Source: Micrococcales bacterium UBA2465
GTDB taxonomy: Bacteria; Actinomycetota; Actinomycetes; Actinomycetales; Microbacteriaceae
Assembly (NCBI GenBank): GCA_002342255.1
Contig: DDPP01000044.1
Coordinates: forward strand, 14,579 to 21,598
DNA length: 7,020 nt
Reading direction: 5' to 3'
Shown piece by piece: positions 1-6,153 of this stretch (positions are counted from its first letter, which is position 1; every line of letters starts with the position of its first letter). Under the pieces are notes generated by a model. It searched no databases. It saw only the letters and a program-made list of their open reading frames with translations, and had not been told where the DNA came from. The position numbers and the translations under genes were made by a program.

Positions 1-330
1 CTTTGGTATGCCAGAAGCAGGCATAACACCAATGACTACGATCGGATGAAGCGCCAGCGTGAGGTCGAAAACATTGTATTGAAGAAACTTGATCTTCCGA
101 CTTTGGTTCTAAAGTTCAATGCCATTGCTGGTGCAAGTTCAAAGCTAATTAGAACAGACATCCCTGCAGGTAGTGTTCCTGGCTTGATGGATCTGGCTCT
201 CAAGGCTAAAAGCCATGGATTGCATTCAGTTGCGCTGACTAACGCAGACGACTATCGAATAAACTCGGCTAACCCCGATTACAACTACATAAGAGCAAAG
301 ATTGCCCACAATCTAAAAAAGTATCAATAG
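1..330 (+). CDS. LCP (LytR-CpsA-Psr) family glycopolymer ligase, C-terminal part
   Basis: The reading frame is open to the left edge, so this is the last 109 residues of a longer protein, not a 94-residue gene starting at the ATG at 46. The visible part begins LWYARSRHNTNDYDRMKRQ, the conserved Arg/Asp-rich segment of LCP domains (pattern YxRxR....DxxRxxRQ), whose arginines contact the pyrophosphate of the lipid-linked substrate. It is followed by the family's end-of-domain features: a TDIP segment, a DLALKAK helix, and the tail NPANP-like 'NSANPDYNYIRAKI'. LCP proteins are membrane-anchored with an extracellular catalytic domain and transfer undecaprenyl-linked glycopolymers to peptidoglycan; in actinobacteria this includes arabinogalactan or other wall polysaccharides. 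The N-terminal membrane segment and the rest of the catalytic domain lie outside the window. The family is certain enough, but the particular polymer cannot be told from sequence. The stop is TAG at 328-330. Confidence 0.9.
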   Translation, partial: LWYARSRHNTNDYDRMKRQREVENIVLKKLDLPTLVLKFNAIAGASSKLIRTDIPAGSVPGLMDLALKAKSHGLHSVALTNADDYRINSANPDYNYIRAKIAHNLKKYQ

Positions 331-372
331 GTTTGTATTGTTTGCTTCAGTAGTTTTTTGGACTCTAAAAGT

Positions 373-378
373 TAGTCT
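373..378 (+). promoter_or_regulatory. Candidate -10 box (TAGTCT) for leaderless transcription of the lipoprotein gene
   Basis: TAGTCT fits the actinobacterial TANNNT -10 pattern, and its last T lies 7 nt before the A of the ATG at 385, so transcription would begin on the start codon itself. No Shine-Dalgarno-like sequence precedes that ATG (the preceding bases are A-rich), which supports a leaderless message. I see no convincing -35 hexamer at 16-19 bp spacing. The box sits in a short odd palindrome TTAG-T-CTAA (372-380), and TCTAAAA occurs twice, at 364-370 and 376-382. The rest of the 331-384 gap shows no terminator-like hairpin. This is inferred from pattern and spacing only. Confidence 0.45.
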
Positions 379-384
379 AAAAAC

Positions 385-858
385 ATGAGAAAACTAGGTA
401 TTTTGGCCACGAGTGCCATTTTGATCATTACCCTGTCCGGTTGTTCTTTGCTTTATCCGAATTGGGGTAAACCAACCAATAACCCAACTAAGACAAACAC
501 TGACACCCCACTGCCAACCGGTAGCGATACCTCTACCCCAACCCCAGATCCCACCGATAAAGCCAATGCTGTTGTTGAGATTATTGATTCTTACGTAGAC
601 AACTCAAATGGAATTCTCCAAGTGATTGCACAGGTTACTAACTTCAGTGAAGATGGTGGCAATTGCACTTTGACTTTCACCGGTGGTGGTAAAACTATCA
701 CAGCGACGGTTACAGCCGAATCTAATGCCGCAAATACTCAATGCCACCCGCTAGAGATTCCGCTGGGTGAGCTACCCAAAGGTTCAGGTTCATTCACTGT
801 CACTTATGACTCGGCCAGCAAGCATGGTGTTTCATCAGCAACAGGGGTAACTATTTAG
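385..858 (+). CDS. Small secreted lipoprotein with a Thr/Pro-rich linker and a beta-sandwich-like domain
   Basis: The 157-residue product begins MRKLGILATSAILIITLSGC: a short basic start, a hydrophobic core and a lipobox LSGC with the lipidated cysteine at residue 20, so it should be anchored to the outer face of the membrane. Residues about 29-60 are a Thr/Pro/Asn/Asp-rich flexible linker. Residues about 61-157 alternate polar and hydrophobic strands (VVEIIDSYVD, LQVIAQVTNF, CTLTFTGG, ITATVTA, GSFTVTYDS), as expected of a small Ig-like or fibronectin-like beta-sandwich. Cys94 and Cys120 are the only other cysteines and could form a disulfide. I cannot name a family with a known role; comparable small domains occur in actinobacterial secreted proteins. 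Its stop overlaps the next gene's GTG by one base (TAGTG, 856-860), so the two are almost certainly co-transcribed and translationally coupled. It may be a partner or membrane tether for the secreted wall protein downstream; that is inference. Confidence 0.85.
   Translation: MRKLGILATSAILIITLSGCSLLYPNWGKPTNNPTKTNTDTPLPTGSDTSTPTPDPTDKANAVVEIIDSYVDNSNGILQVIAQVTNFSEDGGNCTLTFTGGGKTITATVTAESNAANTQCHPLEIPLGELPKGSGSFTVTYDSASKHGVSSATGVTI
843..848 (+). promoter_or_regulatory. Shine-Dalgarno-like AGGGGT for the GTG start at 858
   Basis: AGGGGT lies inside the end of the lipoprotein gene, 9 nt before the GTG at 858, a normal spacing. With the TAGTG stop/start overlap it supports this GTG as the true start, with termination-reinitiation coupling between the two genes. 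The first gene appears to need no ribosome binding site while the second has one. Confidence 0.55.
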
Positions 859-3608
859 TGAGAAAGACCAAGTTCAGTCGATTTCTAGCCGTAACGCTCT
901 CCGCGTTACTGGCTCTAATTGGGCTGAGCGCGGTTGAACCAGCCAAAGCCCTCGATGGCAGCAATTTTGATCCGGGTTTGATTATTAGCGACAGTGTGTT
1001 TTATGACTTTGGCACCATGACAGTCGATGATATTCAAAGATTTTTAGAATCACAGGTTCCAGTTTGCAAGTCTGGAAGCAGTGGCATGCCTTGTTTGAGG
1101 AATTACAAAGCGGATACGCCGGAAAAGCAAGCTGATCCGGGTAAGTGTGCTTACATGCCGGCAAAGAGCAATATTTCCGCAGCCCAAATGATCTATGACA
1201 TTGCCAGAGCCTGTGGCATCAACCCGAGGGTTCTGCTGGTAACTCTACAAAAAGAGCAAGGTTTGGTGCAGGCAACAATTCCTTCCCCTTACATGTATCG
1301 AGCTGCCATGGGCTATGGCTGCCCTGATAGCGATCCAGGTATATGCGGAAAAGTTTGGGTTGGGCTGTTCAATCAGCTTTACAAAGCTGCCGGTCAATTC
1401 CAGTGGTATGGAGATCCAAATGGTTCATTCACATACCTTCGACCAGGCAGAACGATTTCAATTGATTACAACGAGGTAGCTAGTAAAAACTGTGGAAAAA
1501 GGACTTTTCTTTTGAAGAGCCAAGCAACGGCAAATCTCTACTACTACACTCCATACACACCAAACGATGCGGCACTTAACAACCTTCGAGGCTCTGGGGA
1601 TAGGTGCTCTGCTTACGGAAATAGAAACTTTTGGCGGTTTTATTGGGACTGGTTTGGAAGCCCTATCGGTGGTGGTTTCTTACTCAAGAGCGCAACCAGT
1701 GACCCCTACTTTATTTCCAACGACGTAAAGTATCCGTTATCGGATCCGAATATGGTTCAAGATCTAGCTCCACTTGGTCCGCTGGGTGAAATTTCTCAAG
1801 ACTATTTAGATTCCTTTCCCACTGGAATTCCACTGACTCGTCTGGTGAAGACCCCTGCAGTAAATGGAGTTAGCGTTTACTTCTTTGTTAGCGGAGGGCA
1901 AAAGTTTTTGCTGTCCAACTGCGATCAAGCCACCAACATGGGATTGGATTGCTCTAAAGCAGTTGAGCTAACTAGAGTCCAGTTGGATGCGCTAAAGACG
2001 GGAATGTTTCGACCTGACATTCTCAACGTTGTAAAGACAGTTGCGGTAGCGCCAGCCAAACCTTCATACTTCATGATCACTGCTACTGATAAATATCCAT
2101 TGGATTGCACTAAAGCTTTGAACCTGGGATTGGATTGCTCTAAAGCAGTGGAGTGGACGCAGGACCAGCTGGGAGCTCTGACTACGATTCGGTTGCCGCT
2201 GACCGAGCTCGGCATTTCATCGATGATTACTAATGCGGATGGTTCTCGAGTTCTAATTCAAAACGGACAAAAACGCGAAGTATTAGATGACGCCTCGCTC
2301 GCTGAAGCTGGAATACAACCAATGGCTCCATCACCTTTGCAGCTAAAAGATTATGGTTATCTGCCTTGGGGCCCTCCGGTGGCTTTAGACGGAAGCCTAT
2401 TTAATAATCGAACAACTAACCGCGAAGGGGTAATAGTTTCAGGTGCGTTCTATGACATTGACCCAGCAACAAGAACTGATTTAGATTTCACTAAATGGTT
2501 TAAGCAGACTTCTGGAACTTTGGGTGTAGACGGACTAAGTGGAATTTCCAATACCGGGATAATCAAGAGTTTGGTCACAGATGATGACGAGAAAACATGG
2601 CTGCTCACCGAACAGGGCAAGCTCGCGGTGACCGACACAGCTAATTGGACCAAACAAACAGTGCCGCTTCCAAATGAGGTGCTGAATTTCATTCCCACTG
2701 TTGCGGGAGTATCGCTGACGGGTTTTGATTACGTCAAACCTTCAAATGAGAAAACTATTTACCTGTTAAAAAACAACATTGTTCGATCAACGTTCAATTC
2801 TGCTGACCGCTCGGTGCTGGGTAACGGTATGGCCAGTCAGGCGGTAATTAGTTTGAGCCCTTCCGGTTTCGCTCTGATCCCAAAGGGAGTTATGGTGTTC
2901 CCAACTGGTTTGGTAACTAAGAATCGAAGCACCGGCGTGATTGGGATTGTTGATGGAGAAAATCGTTTAGTTACCATCGGCACCAATTCGGCCAAGCTTC
3001 CCTGGCCGCAACCCAGACCGCTAACCAAATTGCAGCTGATTGGGTATCAGAACCAAGAACAACTCAATTCATACAAGATTTCTTGTGCCGGTCAGATTTA
3101 TCTGGTGGCCAATGACCGGGCCTATGAAACTCAATTGTCTGTGGCTAAAGATTTTCCTGGACGCGCCACAGTTTTAAGTGATGCCACCTGTTCACTGATC
3201 ACTATTACAGATCAAAGTTTTGGTCACTATGTGGGTGTCCGAATAAAAGACCAGAAGACAGGTAAGACCAGATTCCAGGCTTATAAGATTTCTAAATCAA
3301 AAGCCTTACCTTTCAAGACCCTCGCTGATTACAAGAAAGATAACGTCTCTGAACCACCTTTGATTTGGGTTGACCAGAGTTTTATTGACAATTTATCTAT
3401 CGGTGATCAGATTGATTTGGGTGGTGGGGTTAAGCCAACTCCTTCACCAAAGCCAACTCCGAAACCGAAGACATACACGATTGTCTTCGGCGATTCCCTG
3501 AGTGCGATTGCAGCAAAATTTGGGACGACAGTTGCCGCGCTGATGAATCTAAATGGGATCGTGAATGCTGACCGGATTCGAATAGGACAAGTACTCAAGT
3601 TACCTTGA
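858..3608 (+). CDS. Secreted lysozyme/glucosaminidase-like wall protein with repetitive middle and C-terminal LysM
   Basis: The 916-residue product has a Sec signal peptide (basic MRKTKFSR, hydrophobic 9-25, likely cleavage after Ala-Lys-Ala at 29-31). Residues about 37-268 match a domain common in actinobacterial secreted proteins, often annotated only as hypothetical or hemagglutinin-like: FDPGLIISDSVFYD, a helix ending RACGINPRVLLVTLQKEQGL, MGYGCPD, FNQLYKAAGQF, LYYYTPYTPNDAAL and YGNRNFWRFYWDWFGSP. Glu133 in QKEQGL is a plausible catalytic acid by analogy with glucosaminidase/lytic transglycosylase helices; the cysteines (70, 79, 97, 119, 155, 163, 212, 250) suggest disulfides. Residues about 272-730 read as successive units of about 60 residues, at least four clear (273-333, 336-397, 400-454, 455-510), each with a YF(I/V)-K(Y/F)xL core, suggesting a propeller-like fold. 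A Pro/Lys/Thr linker (859-871) leads to a LysM (about 872-916; GDSLSAIAAKFGTT, then NADRIRIGQVLKLP) that should bind peptidoglycan. Wall remodelling is the likely role, but the substrate is unproven. The GTG start is supported by TAGTG coupling and AGGGGT upstream; the 3' end overlaps the opposing gene by 9 bp. Confidence 0.9.
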   Translation: MRKTKFSRFLAVTLSALLALIGLSAVEPAKALDGSNFDPGLIISDSVFYDFGTMTVDDIQRFLESQVPVCKSGSSGMPCLRNYKADTPEKQADPGKCAYMPAKSNISAAQMIYDIARACGINPRVLLVTLQKEQGLVQATIPSPYMYRAAMGYGCPDSDPGICGKVWVGLFNQLYKAAGQFQWYGDPNGSFTYLRPGRTISIDYNEVASKNCGKRTFLLKSQATANLYYYTPYTPNDAALNNLRGSGDRCSAYGNRNFWRFYWDWFGSPIGGGFLLKSATSDPYFISNDVKYPLSDPNMVQDLAPLGPLGEISQDYLDSFPTGIPLTRLVKTPAVNGVSVYFFVSGGQKFLLSNCDQATNMGLDCSKAVELTRVQLDALKTGMFRPDILNVVKTVAVAPAKPSYFMITATDKYPLDCTKALNLGLDCSKAVEWTQDQLGALTTIRLPLTELGISSMITNADGSRVLIQNGQKREVLDDASLAEAGIQPMAPSPLQLKDYGYLPWGPPVALDGSLFNNRTTNREGVIVSGAFYDIDPATRTDLDFTKWFKQTSGTLGVDGLSGISNTGIIKSLVTDDDEKTWLLTEQGKLAVTDTANWTKQTVPLPNEVLNFIPTVAGVSLTGFDYVKPSNEKTIYLLKNNIVRSTFNSADRSVLGNGMASQAVISLSPSGFALIPKGVMVFPTGLVTKNRSTGVIGIVDGENRLVTIGTNSAKLPWPQPRPLTKLQLIGYQNQEQLNSYKISCAGQIYLVANDRAYETQLSVAKDFPGRATVLSDATCSLITITDQSFGHYVGVRIKDQKTGKTRFQAYKISKSKALPFKTLADYKKDNVSEPPLIWVDQSFIDNLSIGDQIDLGGGVKPTPSPKPTPKPKTYTIVFGDSLSAIAAKFGTTVAALMNLNGIVNADRIRIGQVLKLP
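1939..2149 (+). repeat. In-frame 25-bp exact direct repeat plus a degenerate third copy within the 916-residue protein gene
   Basis: Positions 1939-1963 and 2125-2149 are identical over 25 bp, 186 bp (62 codons) apart, and encode GLDCSKAV in both places (residues 362-369 and 424-431). A third copy at 2100-2116 matches 2130-2146 with one mismatch in 17 and lies exactly 30 bp upstream of it, encoding LDCTKAL. The 62-codon offset equals the length of the protein's repeat unit: residues 349-380 and 412-442 align along their length, with Cys355/Cys365 matching Cys417/Cys426. The near-perfect DNA identity against more diverged flanks suggests recent duplication, slippage or gene conversion within an older protein repeat. 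Confidence 0.85.
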
Positions 3609-4967
3609 TTTAGCCTTGCGCAGCCTCAATTTTTCCAGCTGATTCATTTTTGTAGTATTGAGTTTTTCTTCTAACAGATCTTCGGGGTCATAGCTTTTTA
3701 CCGCAAATAAAATCAGCATGAACATGGCGGACTGGATGAGCAATCTTGATTCAGTTATCCCTCTGACTAACTGGGTAATCAATAGCAATAGCGGCCACAG
3801 GTAAAGTGCGTTGCTGTGGTGAACTCCAAGTCGCCAGGTTTTGATGAAAGTTCGAACAATCAAGATAAGAAACAAACCGAGTCCAACTAGTCCAAGCTGG
3901 AGCCAGAGATCCAGGTAGGTATTGTGGGCTTGAAAGTATCTTGTCCCGTTAATGACGATCAGATTCCCAAAAGGTTTGGTATTCGGATCCCATACTCCAG
4001 AAAAACCCCAACCTTCCAACGGTCGTTGGGAAATAAAAGTAAAGACTTTTCGCCAGATATAGCTTCGGTGGGTCATGTCCGGGCTCTTTCCAAGAAACTC
4101 GAAAACTGAACCGCGAAACACCAGAACTAAGAAACCTGCTATCCCTGCAACAGTCCAAGCAGCTCGGTAGTAAATATGTCTGGTTTGTCGATCTTTGCCT
4201 TCGGCGAGCAGGGAAACTATGGCTGCCAACACCACTGCAACTGTTGCAAAAATCATTCCTGCTGACTTAGTACCTGCAAAGATGGCGAGCGAAGCACTTA
4301 GCGAGATTAATGAAAGCATTCGCCGCGGTCTTTGAATAACAATTTCAATAGCAAAAGTAATCACACCGATGACAGCCCAGGCAGCGGTGTAATTGGCATT
4401 TCCCAATATCCCAACAGCTCGACCACCATCGAATAAATGGGAGTGGCTGTTCAACGCTTGGTGAAGTTCTGGCATTGACGCTGGCAAAAAGTTAGATATA
4501 TATTCTTTAGCCACCGAAGCAGCAAGGTCTATCAAGATCGAACTGAAGATGATAACCCTAAGTGCTGTCGAAAAGATTTCTATAATTTGTCGCCAGCTAA
4601 ATGAGGCAACAAAGAATAAGGCAAGTGTGGTCACCCCGACTTGTATTGCAAAACTGATCGCTGTGGTTGACGGGTAGGCAGACCAAGCTGCACCGCCAAT
4701 CATCAGAGCCAGCAACAAAATAAGTTCTATTGGTATCTGCTTGAAAACTCTCTTCCAGTCTGTTTGGAACAGCAGGTAGCCAGCCGAGATTACCGTAAGT
4801 AGCGCTAAGGCCAGCCACGCAATCCAGCTTGGAGTTAGACTCACAAAGTTATTGGCGAATAGGTAGTCTCCGAGAATTAGGGTAAGTAGCGCCATGTAAC
4901 CAGTTATTTTGGTCAGGACCTGCTGAGTTTTTTCCCTATTTTTCATTAGTTTTTCAAGTCTAGACAA
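3600..4967 (-). CDS. O-antigen ligase/polymerase family (Wzy/WaaL-like) polytopic membrane protein
   Basis: The 455-residue product is strongly hydrophobic with about ten or more membrane segments (for example 23-36, 48-66, 79-95, 104-121, 132-150, 190-210, 216-233, 238-254, 266-285, 353-371, 388-400, 407-422). It carries the hallmarks of the Wzy_C/O-antigen ligase family: GGRAVGILGNANY (181-193), a long extracytoplasmic loop with THRSYIWRKVFTFISQRPLEGWGF (299-322), and AHNTYLDLWLQLGLVG (347-362) with the conserved His-Asn pair. Such proteins polymerise or transfer lipid-linked glycans on the outer face of the membrane. The C-terminal tail (423-455) is charged and probably cytoplasmic. The listed start is TTG at 4967; ATG at 4946 (residue 8) is a strong alternative because a TAGACT -10-like hexamer lies between the two and no good Shine-Dalgarno precedes either. 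It is divergent from manA across about 40 bp and its stop (TAA, 3602-3600) lies inside the opposing gene's end. Ligase and polymerase cannot be separated from sequence alone. Confidence 0.88.
   Translation of the reverse strand: MSRLEKLMKNREKTQQVLTKITGYMALLTLILGDYLFANNFVSLTPSWIAWLALALLTVISAGYLLFQTDWKRVFKQIPIELILLLALMIGGAAWSAYPSTTAISFAIQVGVTTLALFFVASFSWRQIIEIFSTALRVIIFSSILIDLAASVAKEYISNFLPASMPELHQALNSHSHLFDGGRAVGILGNANYTAAWAVIGVITFAIEIVIQRPRRMLSLISLSASLAIFAGTKSAGMIFATVAVVLAAIVSLLAEGKDRQTRHIYYRAAWTVAGIAGFLVLVFRGSVFEFLGKSPDMTHRSYIWRKVFTFISQRPLEGWGFSGVWDPNTKPFGNLIVINGTRYFQAHNTYLDLWLQLGLVGLGLFLILIVRTFIKTWRLGVHHSNALYLWPLLLLITQLVRGITESRLLIQSAMFMLILFAVKSYDPEDLLEEKLNTTKMNQLEKLRLRKAKSR
4957..4962 (-). 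promoter_or_regulatory. Possible -10 box (TAGACT) for the ligase gene
   Basis: On the minus strand TAGACT (TANNNT) ends 10 nt before the ATG at 4946-4944, which would give a near-leaderless message with a leader of about 4 nt. It overlaps the perfect 8-bp palindrome GTCTAGAC (4958-4965). If used, the TTG at 4967 would not be in the message and the protein would start at residue 8. The support is pattern only. Confidence 0.25.
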
Positions 4968-4984
4968 AACTCTGCCATCCGGTA

Positions 4985-4992
4985 GAGGTGAT
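4985..4992 (+). promoter_or_regulatory. Strong Shine-Dalgarno-like GAGGTGAT, unusually far from the manA start
   Basis: GAGGTGAT matches eight consecutive bases of the usual complement of the 16S rRNA 3' end (AAGGAGGTGATC). The only plausible manA start, GTG at 5008, is 15 nt beyond its last base, about 10 nt more than normal, and an in-frame TAG at 4996-4998 rules out any earlier start. It is either coincidental, or its effective spacing is shortened by the hairpin that can form at 4992-5006. Confidence 0.35.
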
Positions 4993-5017
4993 TACTAGGC
5001 TAGTAAGGTGCTAGTAA
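4992..5017 (+). promoter_or_regulatory. Perfect palindrome TTACTAG-G-CTAGTAA plus a third half-site over the manA start
   Basis: Positions 4992-4998 (TTACTAG) and 5000-5006 (CTAGTAA) are exact inverted repeats around a single G. GCTAGTAA at 4999-5006 recurs at 5010-5017, 11 bp away, close to one helical turn, so three copies of one half-site cover the -10 region and start codon of manA. This is the expected look of an operator for a dimeric regulator. Alternatively, in RNA, 4992-4997 and 5001-5006 can pair as a 6-bp stem with a GGC loop. No regulator can be named. Confidence 0.45.
4996..5001 (+). promoter_or_regulatory. Candidate -10 box (TAGGCT) for leaderless manA transcription
   Basis: TAGGCT fits TANNNT and its last T lies exactly 7 nt before the G of the manA GTG, the same spacing as TAGTCT before the lipoprotein ATG at 385. 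Both read TAGNCTA. Transcription would then start on the GTG. The hexamer lies in the centre of the 15-bp palindrome, so a protein bound there would block the promoter. No clear -35 is visible. Confidence 0.45.
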
Positions 5018-6153
5018 AGCTAACCAACCAAGCCCTTGATTACTCCTGGGGATCCAAGTCCCTGATTAGTGATTATTTTGGAGTTCCAGCAACGGGTCAG
5101 CCCATGGCAGAGATTTGGTTTGGCACTCATGATGGTTCACCGACCAAGGTAGAAGCGAATGAAGGTTCGCTTTACGAACTAATCGGTAAACGACTTCCAT
5201 TTCTTCTGAAGATTTTAGCTGCCGAAGCACCGCTTTCCATTCAAGCTCATCCCAATCCAGAACAGGCCAAACTAGGTTTTGCCTTAGAAGAGCAAGCTGG
5301 TATTCCGCTTACCGCTGGCCATCGAAACTATAAGGATGATCGAGCTAAACCGGAAATGATAGTTGCTCTGAGCCCTAGTTTCGAAGCACTGGTGGGTTTT
5401 AGTGACCCCAGAATTATTACTGAAAAAATTGAAGAGTTAATTGACTTGGGTCCGAGTCAGCATACCGAGGAAGTGCTAAATCGTTGGCTTCAGTGGCTGA
5501 GCGAGGAACAAGGAATTCGCCGGGTATTCCTTGACAGCATGCGATCTCCCGAAATCTCCGAAGCCTTTATTGCAGAATTTGTTGATTTGGCTACCCAGTC
5601 GCCTAATCTGGTCGACTTAGTTTCCCACCTGGCCAATCATCACGGTCACGACCGAGGTATTGCCTCCGCACTTGTTCTTAATCATCAGATTATTTCCCGC
5701 GGGGAAGCCATCTTTGTTCCGGCAGGTATGCCACATGCCTATCTCTCTGGACTCGGCGTAGAGGTGATGTTAGCCAGCGACAATGTTTTGCGGGGCGGTT
5801 TAACCCCTAAACACATCGATGTCGATGAGTTGGAAAGAGTCTTGGTGTTTGAGGACACTTCAGTCCAACTTTGCCAAACGAGGGAATTAGCTAAAGGATT
5901 GGAGCAGTTTGCCATCCCAACAGCGGAGTTCACTTTTTATCGAGCAGTGGTTAGTTCAACTAACTTACTGATTGATTTGAATTTACCTGGCGATGCCATT
6001 GTGCTCTGTGTTGGTGGTTCAATCGCAATTTCAACTAGCCAAGCAGAACGAGAAGTAATAAACCTGGGTGAGGCCGTTTACCTGTCTGCGGATGCCAAAA
6101 CTTTTAGTTTGACCGGTTCCGGTGAGGCGTATCTGGCAATTAGTTCAAACTAG
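5008..6153 (+). CDS. manA: Mannose-6-phosphate isomerase, class I
   Basis: The 381-residue product is a full-length type I phosphomannose isomerase, a cytoplasmic zinc enzyme interconverting fructose-6-phosphate and mannose-6-phosphate; it feeds mannose catabolism or GDP-mannose synthesis for glycans. The cupin zinc site is intact: Gln79 and His81 in LSIQAHPNPEQA, Glu116 in DRAKPEMIVAL, and His243 in FVPAGMPHAYLSG. The family signature follows at 245-272, with ASDNVLRGGLTPKHIDVDEL carrying the likely catalytic Arg262. The N-terminus (YSWGSKSLISDYFG, then AEIWFGTHDGSP) and C-terminal cupin half are also as expected. GTG at 5008 is the only credible start, because TAG at 4996-4998 is in frame just upstream and the alignable sequence begins within the first few residues. 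It is divergent from the ligase gene and convergent with galE, overlapping the latter by 14 bp, so it is probably monocistronic. The surrounding genes suggest a role in envelope polysaccharide supply. Confidence 0.96.
   Translation: MLVKLTNQALDYSWGSKSLISDYFGVPATGQPMAEIWFGTHDGSPTKVEANEGSLYELIGKRLPFLLKILAAEAPLSIQAHPNPEQAKLGFALEEQAGIPLTAGHRNYKDDRAKPEMIVALSPSFEALVGFSDPRIITEKIEELIDLGPSQHTEEVLNRWLQWLSEEQGIRRVFLDSMRSPEISEAFIAEFVDLATQSPNLVDLVSHLANHHGHDRGIASALVLNHQIISRGEAIFVPAGMPHAYLSGLGVEVMLASDNVLRGGLTPKHIDVDELERVLVFEDTSVQLCQTRELAKGLEQFAIPTAEFTFYRAVVSSTNLLIDLNLPGDAIVLCVGGSIAISTSQAEREVINLGEAVYLSADAKTFSLTGSGEAYLAISSN

Noticed and set aside
46..330. A separate 94-residue gene starting at ATG 46
   Set aside because: The frame is open to position 1 and the upstream codons read LWYARSRHNTNDYDR, an integral part of the LCP motif, so the gene starts outside the window.
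331..384. Terminator or small RNA in the gap after the LCP gene
   Set aside because: There is a T-run (354-359) but no stem before it; I see only the candidate promoter and a repeated TCTAAAA.
1925..3598. Minus-strand open frames opposite the 916-residue protein gene (1925-2215, 2450-2698, 2837-3028, 3407-3598)
   Set aside because: They are shadows of a well-supported coding gene. Their products are low-complexity or Ser/Val-rich with no family features; the first simply mirrors the internal repeat.
858..3608. Bacteriophage endolysin or mobile-element origin for the LysM protein
   Set aside because: It has a signal peptide, a lipoprotein partner gene, the common actinobacterial secreted domain and no phage neighbours, integrase, terminal repeats or target duplications.
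3924..4818. Short frames inside the ligase gene (plus 3924-4109; minus 3949-4158 and 4597-4818)
   Set aside because: The ligase frame has clear membrane-protein composition and family motifs throughout. These frames have no start signals or recognisable products.
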